From positions 1 to 15,155 of the forward strand of contig MGTA01000051.1 of NCBI GenBank assembly GCA_001799225.1: 15,155 bases of DNA, read 5' to 3'. The notes beneath the pieces are model-generated. The model did not search any database, was not told the origin of the DNA, and saw only the letters and a program-made list of their open reading frames with translations. This document shows, one piece after another, positions 7,234 through 12,310 of the stretch. The position numbers were made by a program, and so were the translations under genes. The first letter of the stretch is position 1, and the number at the start of each line of letters is the position of its first letter. Source of the DNA: Deltaproteobacteria bacterium RIFOXYD12_FULL_50_9. Lineage in GTDB: Bacteria > Desulfobacterota > Desulfobulbia > Desulfobulbales > CALZHT01.

Positions 7234-8454
7234 TCAAATCCTGGCCAGTTTAGCAAGCAGAACCACGGCATGGGCGCTGATCCCCTCTTCCCGGCCGGTA
7301 AAGCCCATCCCTTCCGTAGTGGTCGCCTTAATGCTGATCGCCTCCAGGTCAACCCGGCAGACCCGGGCCAATTTCTCACGTATGGCCAAGATGTGCGGCG
7401 CCAGCTTCGGTTTCTGAGCAACCACAGTCACATCGACGTTGACCAGGGCATACCGGCTCTCCGCGGCCAGAGCCATGACCTGCTCCAGGAGCACCAGGCT
7501 GCTGACTCCGGCATAACGAGGATCGGAATCCGGGAAGTGTTTGCCGAGATCACCTTTGGCCAGAGCACCAAGAAGCGCGTCACACAAGGCATGGGTGAGG
7601 ACGTCGGCATCCGAATGACCAAGCAGGCCTGTATCGTGCGGAATAAGCAGGCCGCCCAGCACCAATGGTCTGCCAACCACCAGGCGATGCGCATCGTAGC
7701 CATGGCCGATCCGCATACCACCTACCAAACTCTCTCTATCTCTCTCGTCTTTCATAAGCAAGGCCTCAGCAAGCAGCAGATCTTCCGGCGTAGTGATCTT
7801 GATATTGCGCTCCGACCCCATAACCACGGTCATGGGCAGACCGAGATGTTCGAGCAGACCGGCTTCGTCAGTGCCGATAAAGTCTGTCTCAGCTGCGACC
7901 GCAAAGGCCCGGCGCAGCAGATCAACCCTGATGACCTGCGGGGTCTGGGCCTGCCAGAGTCGTTGTCGGTCGACCGTATTTTCGATCCTGCCGGCATCGC
8001 TGACTCTCTTGATGGTATCCTTGACCGGAATGGCAGCCATAGCAGCCCCGGCTTCAACAGCGGCAATCAGACAGCGCTCGATGAGCGCTGGAGTAATAAA
8101 CGGGCGGGCAGCGTCATGGACAACGGCAAACTCGATCTCAGTTGACAGGGCCATGAGCCCGGCCTGCACGGAATCCTGGCGCTCTCTGCCGCCGGGCACA
8201 ATCCGGGTCACCTTGGTCAGACGATAGGCGACGATCATTTCCGCAGCTTGATTCCGGTACTCCTCAGGAACCACTAAAACCACTTCGACAATGGCGGGGG
8301 TATTTTCAAAACAGCGCAGGGTATGAACCAGCAGGGGAACCCCGGCCAGAGGGGAAAATTGCTTTGGAAGAGTAAGCCCCATCCGGCGACCAATGCCGCC
8401 GGCCGGGATAATAGCGGCTGCGCGAGGGGACATGATGTATTCATCCGTCAACAT
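7234..8454 (-). CDS. ispDF: Bifunctional IspD/IspF of the MEP isoprenoid pathway
   Basis: A 406-residue fusion of two MEP-pathway enzymes. IspD (about 8-235) makes CDP-methylerythritol: AIIPAGGIGRRMG (14-26) is the CTP-binding loop, with KQF at 31-33, VVHDAARPF (111-119) and IPVKDTIKRV. IspF (about 247-406) makes the cyclic diphosphate: RIGHGYDAHRL with zinc ligands Asp254 and His256, GHSDADVLTHAL with the third ligand His288, then KATTTEGMGFTGREEG. Both active sites look intact. Two in-frame starts are possible: ATG 8454 and ATG 8433, the latter directly before SPRAAAIIPAGG. Neither has a strong Shine-Dalgarno. The 8454 start lies only 11 bases from the 3' end of rnpB, so the gene is probably transcribed through it. 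Fusion of ispD and ispF is well known in several proteobacterial groups. Confidence 0.96.
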   Translation of the reverse strand: MLTDEYIMSPRAAAIIPAGGIGRRMGLTLPKQFSPLAGVPLLVHTLRCFENTPAIVEVVLVVPEEYRNQAAEMIVAYRLTKVTRIVPGGRERQDSVQAGLMALSTEIEFAVVHDAARPFITPALIERCLIAAVEAGAAMAAIPVKDTIKRVSDAGRIENTVDRQRLWQAQTPQVIRVDLLRRAFAVAAETDFIGTDEAGLLEHLGLPMTVVMGSERNIKITTPEDLLLAEALLMKDERDRESLVGGMRIGHGYDAHRLVVGRPLVLGGLLIPHDTGLLGHSDADVLTHALCDALLGALAKGDLGKHFPDSDPRYAGVSSLVLLEQVMALAAESRYALVNVDVTVVAQKPKLAPHILAIREKLARVCRVDLEAISIKATTTEGMGFTGREEGISAHAVVLLAKLARI

Positions 8455-8465
8455 AAAGAAAAAAA

Positions 8466-8820
8466 CTGGAGTGGGCTATAAGCCGAATTCTGTATCCGCC
8501 GAGGCGAACCATGATCATTTCTCTGGGGCGCCGGTCGCCCGGCGTCTCTAGCAACCTACCCGGAAGCCTTGGACGGGCAGTCCTTAAACGCTTCCCTATT
8601 TGGTCTTTCTCCGGGTGGGGTTTACCATGCCTTCCGCGTCGCCGCGAAAGCGGTGAGCTCTTACCTCGCCTTTTCGCCCTTACCCCGACAACGCCGAGGC
8701 GGTATGTTTTCTGTGGCACTTTCCTTGGGGTCACCCCCAGTTCGCGTTACGAACCACCCTGCCCTGCGGAGTTCGGACTTTCCTCTATCCGTAAACGGAC
8801 AGCGATCATGCGCCCACTCC
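8466..8820 (-). ncRNA. rnpB: RNase P RNA (A-type)
   Basis: The catalytic RNA of RNase P, which removes tRNA 5' leaders. On the minus strand the 5' end GGAGTGGGC (8812-8820) pairs perfectly with GCCCACTCC at the 3' end (8468-8476), giving helix P1. Just inside lie the conserved 5' block GAGGAAAGTCCGAACTCC and, near the 3' end, AGAATTCGGCTTATAG, both hallmarks of bacterial RNase P RNA. Length is about 355 nt, as expected. A T-rich run follows directly (8455-8465). The gene sits between the RNase H-like gene (41-base gap) and ispDF (11-base gap), all on the same strand. No strong own promoter is evident in the 41-base gap. Open frames that cross this region on either strand are not genes. Confidence 0.97.
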
Positions 8821-8861
8821 AATCCCAACTAATAACCGTTACAAAACCTGAAATTACCCCC

Positions 8862-9518
8862 TTACAGTCGTTCGTCAATGGCCTGATTGGACAACTCATC
8901 GGCCCGGGCATTCTGGGCGCGCGGCACATGCTGAACCCGCCAGCCGGAAAATCCGGCCAGATACTGAAGGGCCTGCTGGTATAACGGCTTAAGCTTCTCA
9001 TCCTTGACCCGATAGCGCCCTTGCAACTGGCGGACGATGAGTTCGGAGTCAAGAAAAATTGCAACCTCAGTAGCTTGCAAACGCTTTACTTCAAGAAGTC
9101 CCAGCAGCAACGCCTGGTATTCAGCCATATTGTTGGTGCATTGGCCAAGATACCTGCCACCGGCAAAAAGTTCCCGGCCGCTGCCGTCACTAACCACAAA
9201 ACCGGCCCCTGCCTCGCCGGGATTTCCCCGGGAAGCGCCGTCGGTATAAAGAATTAACTTCCCGGGAACTGCTTCTCTTGTTTCAACCTGTTGCTCGGAT
9301 GGTTGTGGCAAGCTCTCCGGGACAACTACATGGACCTCAAAAGAATCACGCAGTAAAGCTGCATTGCATAGATACTCCCGTATCTTCACCGGCGGGAGTT
9401 CAGGGAACCAGGCGGCAAGGTGATGATCGGTAAGCGCTCTTTCCAGCCTCTGTAAAATGTCGGCCCCTGTTAAGAATCTCTTTACAGACAATCCAGATCC
9501 CTTCGGGGACTCACTCAC
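8862..9518 (-). CDS. RNase HI-family protein with an N-terminal extension
   Basis: A 218-residue protein. Residues about 87-215 form an RNase H fold with the four catalytic acids: YTDGASRGNPG (Asp93), NNMAEYQALLLG (Glu133), IFLDSELIV (Asp157) and ARADELSNQA (Asp207). The spacing matches the stand-alone RNase H/reverse-transcriptase-like group of bacteria, which lacks the basic protrusion of E. coli RnhA. Such enzymes cut RNA in RNA-DNA hybrids. Residues 1-86 are an extension that I do not recognise, with a predicted helical stretch around 15-55 and a Pro/Glu-rich linker. Start is GTG 9518, overlapping the upstream stop as GTGA, with GAAGG about 5 bases before it; translation is therefore coupled to the zinc-ribbon gene. 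It precedes rnpB. Confidence 0.9.
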   Translation of the reverse strand: MSESPKGSGLSVKRFLTGADILQRLERALTDHHLAAWFPELPPVKIREYLCNAALLRDSFEVHVVVPESLPQPSEQQVETREAVPGKLILYTDGASRGNPGEAGAGFVVSDGSGRELFAGGRYLGQCTNNMAEYQALLLGLLEVKRLQATEVAIFLDSELIVRQLQGRYRVKDEKLKPLYQQALQYLAGFSGWRVQHVPRAQNARADELSNQAIDERL

Positions 9519-10240
9519 TTGCCTTCACCTACGCGGTCATAAAAAAGCATACGATTACAGGTCGGACATGAAAGGAGTTTTTCCTCTTTCATGACTTCTA
9601 TATAGAGTTGCGGCGGCACATTCATAAAACACCCCATGCAGGTGCCGTTCGCAACACCGACCACGGCAATTCCTTCCCGTTTCATCCGCAACATCTCATA
9701 TTTCCTGAGATAGACTTCTGAGACTTTTTTGAGTTTGCTGGTCCGGGATTTTATGGCCTTATCCTTTTTGGTGTCAAGACTTACTTTATGCTTATCAACT
9801 TTTTCCTGCTCTTCGGCAAGCGATCTCTCCTGGGTCTCACTCAAGCTTGACAGGTCACTCCGATTTTTCTGTAAAACCTCCACCTGTTCCATCAGTAGAA
9901 CCAATTCATCTTCCCGCTTTTTATTGGCTCTCTTGGCATCCTCGATTTCCTTAAGTATGCTCTGGTACTCCCGGTTAGTCTGAACATTCATCAACTTAGT
10001 CTGACGGTCTTTGATCTTGAGCAGTTCATCCTCGACCTCGGCCTCCAACTCGCGCTTTCGCTGGTCAGCTATGCCTATCTTCTCCTCAATCTTGGCAATG
10101 GTAACCAACCGTTCAGCCATGTCAGCTTTACGTTTTTCAAACTCCGCCTGACTTGCAACAATCTCCTCATCAAGCTTGAAAATCTGCAGATCAATGGCCT
10201 GTAACTCCCTAAGACTAACGATATCCTCTTTAAAATTCAT
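9515..10240 (-). CDS. Coiled-coil protein with C-terminal C4 zinc ribbon (COG1579 family)
   Basis: A 241-residue protein. Residues about 5-185 are a long charged heptad-rich coiled coil (RELQAIDLQIFKLDEEIVA at the start, many E/K/R/Q repeats). The C-terminus carries a C4 zinc ribbon with Cys201, Cys204, Cys225 and Cys228 (GTCMGCF and LSCPTCN). This is the architecture of the COG1579 family, described as predicted nucleic-acid binding; related CdsZ-type proteins have been studied in Chlamydia. A GTG at 10243 directly precedes ATG 10240. I chose the ATG, with AAGGAAG about 9-10 bases upstream; using GTG would add one residue. It lies between the Nif3-like gene (43-base gap) and the RNase H-like gene (4-base overlap), which suggests nucleic-acid-related work. 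The molecular function is not established. Confidence 0.9.
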   Translation of the reverse strand: MNFKEDIVSLRELQAIDLQIFKLDEEIVASQAEFEKRKADMAERLVTIAKIEEKIGIADQRKRELEAEVEDELLKIKDRQTKLMNVQTNREYQSILKEIEDAKRANKKREDELVLLMEQVEVLQKNRSDLSSLSETQERSLAEEQEKVDKHKVSLDTKKDKAIKSRTSKLKKVSEVYLRKYEMLRMKREGIAVVGVANGTCMGCFMNVPPQLYIEVMKEEKLLSCPTCNRMLFYDRVGEGK

Positions 10241-10283
10241 CACTGTGACTCTTCCTTTTACGTTCTATACCATATCTTTAAGG

Positions 10284-11135
10284 TTACACCTTCCGAATAT
10301 ACATTCTAAAAGGATTCCCTTGCCTCGATGTTGCCACAATCTTGAGAGCAATGCTCCTTACGGCAAATTCTCTGCGCAACAAATCAACCAATCCGGAAAC
10401 TGCCAGATTCTCGGTCGAATAGTGACCAGCATCAACAATACAAAACCCGATACTCTCGGCCCATCTGGCCGTACTGTGCTTAACCTCTCCTGTTAAAAAC
10501 AGATCAGCTCCTAAGTTAAAAGCAGTTTCGGCAAGATCGGAACCGCTGCCACCGCAAACCGCCACCCGCTCGATTCGTAAAGGCAGTGAACCCGCCACCC
10601 GGACAGCCGGTAATTCAAGCACTGCCAAAAAGCGATTCAACATATCCTCTGGGCTTAATGGCTCAACTAAACGGCCAATTCTACCAAAGCCCAACTTTTC
10701 CTGCGCAACCTGCCCACCATTTTGTTCAGCGGTAAGCCCGGAAGACAACGGCAGCACATCGACAAGGCCAAGTTGAACGGCCAGGATATCACTTACGCCT
10801 CCGGCCACTACATCAAGATTGGTGTGGCAACCGATTACCGCTAACCCATTGCGCAAGGCATGCTCTAAAAAACGCCCGGCAGGTAGATCAGTACGCACCG
10901 CTTTGATGGGACTGAAAATACACGGGTGATGGGTTACAATCGTGTTAACGCCAAGATCGATGGCCTCGTCAAGCACTTCAACCGTTGGATCAAGCGCCAC
11001 AATAACCCCGGTAAGCGGCTTGCCGGGATCACCCACCATAAGACCGACATTGTCCCAGGAGGCTGCCAGATCAAAGGCTGCAAAACCATTCAAAATGGCA
11101 AGCAAATCATTAATAATAATTACCTGCTCACTCAT
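10284..11135 (-). CDS. Nif3-like dinuclear metal-centre protein
   Basis: A 283-residue Nif3/YbgI-family protein. The metal-binding signatures are complete: SWDNVGLMVGD near the N-terminus, VTHHPCIFSPIK with the paired histidines, GCHTNLDVVAGGVSD, then FLTGEVKHSTARWA and DAGHYSTENLAV near the C-terminus. Family members form toroidal hexamers with two metals per subunit. Many are annotated as GTP cyclohydrolase I type 2, but that activity is not proven for the family, so the substrate is left open. Start: ATG 11135 with AGGG 7 bases upstream; a TTG directly before it would add one residue. The T-run of an intrinsic terminator ends only about 11 bases before this start, an unusual arrangement. 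First protein gene of the Nif3 / zinc-ribbon / RNase H-like / rnpB / ispDF block. Confidence 0.93.
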   Translation of the reverse strand: MSEQVIIINDLLAILNGFAAFDLAASWDNVGLMVGDPGKPLTGVIVALDPTVEVLDEAIDLGVNTIVTHHPCIFSPIKAVRTDLPAGRFLEHALRNGLAVIGCHTNLDVVAGGVSDILAVQLGLVDVLPLSSGLTAEQNGGQVAQEKLGFGRIGRLVEPLSPEDMLNRFLAVLELPAVRVAGSLPLRIERVAVCGGSGSDLAETAFNLGADLFLTGEVKHSTARWAESIGFCIVDAGHYSTENLAVSGLVDLLRREFAVRSIALKIVATSRQGNPFRMYIRKV

Positions 11136-11146
11136 CAACCGGCCCT

Positions 11147-11186
11147 AAAAAAAAAGGTACAACCCCTTTCTGGTTGCACCTTTTTT
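11147..11186. terminator. Intrinsic terminator between the tRNA gene and nif3
   Basis: Arms GGTACAACC (11156-11164) and GGTTGCACC (11172-11180) pair with one mismatch around a 7-base loop. A nine-base A-run lies on the left and a six-base T-run on the right, so the hairpin could work in both directions. Read on the minus strand it ends with nine T and then directly meets the nif3 Shine-Dalgarno. It is the natural stop for the tRNA transcript, and could act as an attenuator for nif3. Confidence 0.8.
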
Positions 11187-11189
11187 GTT

Positions 11190-11206
11190 GAAACCGACCA
11201 GGTTTC
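11190..11206 (-). other. Small hairpin upstream of the tRNA/nif3 terminator
   Basis: Perfect 6-bp arms GAAACC and GGTTTC with a 5-base loop, lying 9 bases from the terminator stem. On the minus-strand RNA its CTGGT could instead pair with ACCAG in the terminator arm, so the two hairpins may compete. No T-run follows, so it is not itself a terminator. Confidence 0.4.
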
Positions 11207-11284
11207 ATCCCTGAAAATATACTGCAAAAGCCATGTAGATATCGTCAATACATTCAATCTGATTACTCGTTATTCAGACGCTGC

Positions 11285-11361
11285 TGGTGGGCCTACCTGG
11301 ACTCGAACCAGGGACAGACCGGTTATGAGCCGGTGGCTCTAGCCAACTGAGCTATAGGCCC
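11285..11361 (-). tRNA. tRNA with CAU anticodon, probably tRNA-Ile2, otherwise elongator Met
   Basis: A complete 77-base cloverleaf including an encoded CCA end (11285-11287). Acceptor stem GGGCCTA/TAGGCCC is perfect; D-stem GCTC/GAGC; anticodon stem ACCGG/CCGGT around loop CTCATAA (anticodon CAU); T-arm CCTGG-TTCGAGT-CCAGG; discriminator A. The normal 1-72 pair and the absence of the GGG/CCC anticodon-stem run exclude initiator tRNA. The GGGCC acceptor start, with C4-G69 and C5-G68, resembles the isoleucine tRNA whose C34 is changed to lysidine by TilS to read AUA. That identity is an inference. Confidence 0.95.
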
Positions 11362-11383
11362 AAATGCATCAGTAAAATCGATA

Positions 11384-11411
11384 AATATAACAGAAACCGA
11401 CTGATTGTCAA
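11384..11411 (-). promoter_or_regulatory. sigma70-type promoter of the tRNA gene
   Basis: On the minus strand, perfect TTGACA (11406-11411), a 16-base spacer, and TATATT (11384-11389). Transcription would begin around 11377, about 15 bases before the tRNA 5' end. The -35 lies inside a perfect 13-bp palindrome, TGATTGTCAATCA. Confidence 0.75.
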
Positions 11412-11465
11412 TCAACAATTATCAATATAAAGCGCAATAGTTTGCCATCAGGCCAGAAATAAACT

Positions 11466-11494
11466 TTGCATTTTTATAAATGATCAGCTATAGA
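11466..11494 (+). promoter_or_regulatory. Candidate promoter of the cold-shock gene
   Basis: TTGCAT (11466-11471), a 17-base spacer and TATAGA (11489-11494). It would give a 5' leader of about 170 bases, a length typical of cspA-type mRNAs, whose long leaders control cold-dependent translation. I do not see the E. coli cold-box sequence. Confidence 0.5.
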
Positions 11495-11543
11495 GTATTA
11501 GCTTGTTGCTCAGTATTTTGTTAGCAAATTACGAAAAACTAGC

Positions 11544-11580
11544 CGCACAATCTTAGAAAATAGAGAGTGCGCTTTTTTTT
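11544..11580 (+). other. Weak hairpin plus T8 tract in the csp leader
   Basis: CGCAC (11544-11548) pairs with GTGCG (11567-11571) across an 18-base loop, followed by C and eight T. It is terminator-like in layout but the stem is only 5 bp, so premature termination is a weak possibility. The T-tract may alternatively be a site for protein or RNA pairing in the cold-shock leader. Confidence 0.3.
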
Positions 11581-11672
11581 GAGCAGACAAACTGCTGGCC
11601 GATTTATCAGTCGATAATTAGGCAATTTTATCAAGTGGTTCTCAGGACCCAACACTGAAGGAGTAGTTAGAG

Positions 11673-11873
11673 ATGGCAGAAGGAACAGTAAAATGGTTTA
11701 ATGATTCTAAAGGGTTTGGTTTTATCGAGCAAGACGGCGGCAAGGATGTTTTTGTCCATCACACCGCGATTCAGGCTCAGGGTTTCAAATCCCTGCAAGA
11801 GGGCGCCCGGGTTCGCTTCGAGGTAGTTGACGGCCCCAAAGGCCCATCAGCATCGAATGTTGTCCAGCTGTAA
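11673..11873 (+). CDS. Cold-shock-domain protein, CspA family
   Basis: A 66-residue protein that is a single cold-shock domain. The RNA-binding motifs are intact: KGFGFI (RNP1-type, residues 13-18) and DVFVHH (RNP2-type, 25-30), after the standard start GTVKWFNDS. Such proteins bind single-stranded RNA and DNA and melt secondary structure; some members are cold-induced, others are constitutive. Start ATG has a clear AAGGAG about 9 bases upstream. A leader of about 170 bases and a strong terminator just after the stop make it a stand-alone transcript. Which csp paralogue it is cannot be told from sequence. The next gene downstream is a Lys-rich small protein, and the DEAD-box helicase gene beyond may act in the same RNA-remodelling process. 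Confidence 0.97.
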   Translation: MAEGTVKWFNDSKGFGFIEQDGGKDVFVHHTAIQAQGFKSLQEGARVRFEVVDGPKGPSASNVVQL

Positions 11874-11890
11874 TCCATACTAGATTATAA

Positions 11891-11924
11891 CAAAAGCCCC
11901 GCAAAATGCGGGGCTTTTGTTATT
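11891..11924 (+). terminator. Intrinsic terminator after the cold-shock gene
   Basis: A perfect 12-bp stem, CAAAAGCCCCGC (11891-11902) with GCGGGGCTTTTG (11908-11919), around loop AAAAT, followed by TTATTT. It begins 17 bases after the csp stop. Strong by any usual criterion. Confidence 0.92.
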
Positions 11925-11940
11925 TACGCCCTAACTATTC

Positions 11941-11984
11941 AAGAGGCCGTTGTCACTGTGACATTACGGCTCCTTCAAAAAGGA
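11941..11984 (+). promoter_or_regulatory. Nested inverted repeats over the ribosome-binding site of the Lys-rich gene
   Basis: A long inverted repeat spans 11941-11975: AAGAGGCCGT on the left matches the complement of ACGGCTCCTT on the right in 8 of 10 positions, and the core TGTCAC-T-GTGACA (11951-11963) is a perfect palindrome. The last five bases, TCCTT (11971-11975), also pair perfectly with the Shine-Dalgarno AAGGA (11980-11984) across a CAAA loop. The two pairings exclude each other, so this could be a translational switch; the core could instead be a protein operator. Confidence 0.45.
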
Positions 11985-11991
11985 CACTTTC

Positions 11992-12138
11992 TTGGCAAAA
12001 ACTAATTATTCATTTGAAAAGCGCCAGAAAGAACTGGCAAAGAAAAAAAAGAAAGAAGAGAAGATTCAACAAAAACAGGAGAAGAAAAACATCCTCCCCG
12101 ATGGGAATGAAGAACAAGCAGCGGATGACGCCCAATAA
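11992..12138 (+). CDS. Small Lys/Glu-rich protein of 48 residues, TTG start
   Basis: An open frame starting at TTG 11992, preceded by AAGGA with a 7-base spacer. It encodes 48 residues, beginning AKTNYSFEKRQKELAKKKKK after the initiator and ending in an acidic tail, DDAQ. The SFEKRQKELAKKKKKEEK block resembles small conserved bacterial proteins with a SFEKRxRExAKxxKxxEK pattern that I recall near cold-shock genes; no function is known to me. The middle is strongly basic and helical, consistent with binding RNA or ribosomes, but that is a guess. It lies 73 bases past the csp terminator and may depend on read-through, as I see no clear promoter. A longer frame in another phase (11906-12145) starts inside the terminator and has no ribosome site, so I prefer this one. 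Confidence 0.7.
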   Translation: MAKTNYSFEKRQKELAKKKKKEEKIQQKQEKKNILPDGNEEQAADDAQ

Positions 12139-12191
12139 TCTTTAGTGCGCCATCAGAACAACGGTCGCTGTTAAACTCCCTCACTTCTCAG

Positions 12192-12304
12192 GAATTCAGG
12201 ATTCAGCAGTCAGAATTCAGAATATTGCAAGAATACATCAAGCAATCAGCTCAACATATAACTCTGTTTTACTTTTTTTATTCTGAATCCTGAATTCTGT
12301 ATTC
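12192..12304. repeat. Heptamer-phased inverted repeat between the Lys-rich gene and rhlE
   Basis: Left cluster from 12192 reads as 7-base units GAATTCA, GGATTCA, GCAGTCA, GAATTCA. Right cluster (about 12280-12304) is the inverse, with units TGAATCC, TGAATTC, TGTATTC. A 15-bp stretch, GAATTCAGGATTCAG (12192-12206), is exactly inverted at 12283-12297. It lies between convergent genes, and the right arm ends a few bases from the rhlE stop, so it may also help end transcription. A related copy lies at 13801-13822. Confidence 0.65.
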
Positions 12305-12310
12305 TATCTC

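Larger units (their letters stand above)
11362..11672. other. Intergenic region between the tRNA gene and the cold-shock gene
   Basis: 311 AT-rich bases without a protein gene. It holds the divergent tRNA promoter, a candidate promoter for the cold-shock gene (11466-11494) and a leader of about 170 bases with a weak hairpin followed by eight T (11544-11580). A second small hairpin, AGCAG-ACAAA-CTGCT, lies just after (about 11583-11597). Confidence 0.6.

Noticed and set aside
7270..8145. 291-codon open frame antisense to ispDF
   Set aside because: Shadow of a complete enzyme gene, with no ribosome site or recognisable motif.
8441..8984. Open frames of 87-157 codons across rnpB on both strands
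   Set aside because: They lie in a well-supported RNase P RNA gene, have no ribosome sites or family resemblance, and are explained by structured GC-rich RNA sequence.
11906..12145. 79-codon frame overlapping the Lys-rich small gene
   Set aside because: Starts inside the csp terminator hairpin and has no ribosome site; the TTG frame in another phase has a good one and a plausible protein.
12192..12304. Heptamer repeats as a CRISPR array or insertion-sequence end
   Set aside because: Units are 7 bp with no unique spacers, and no transposase or cas gene lies near.
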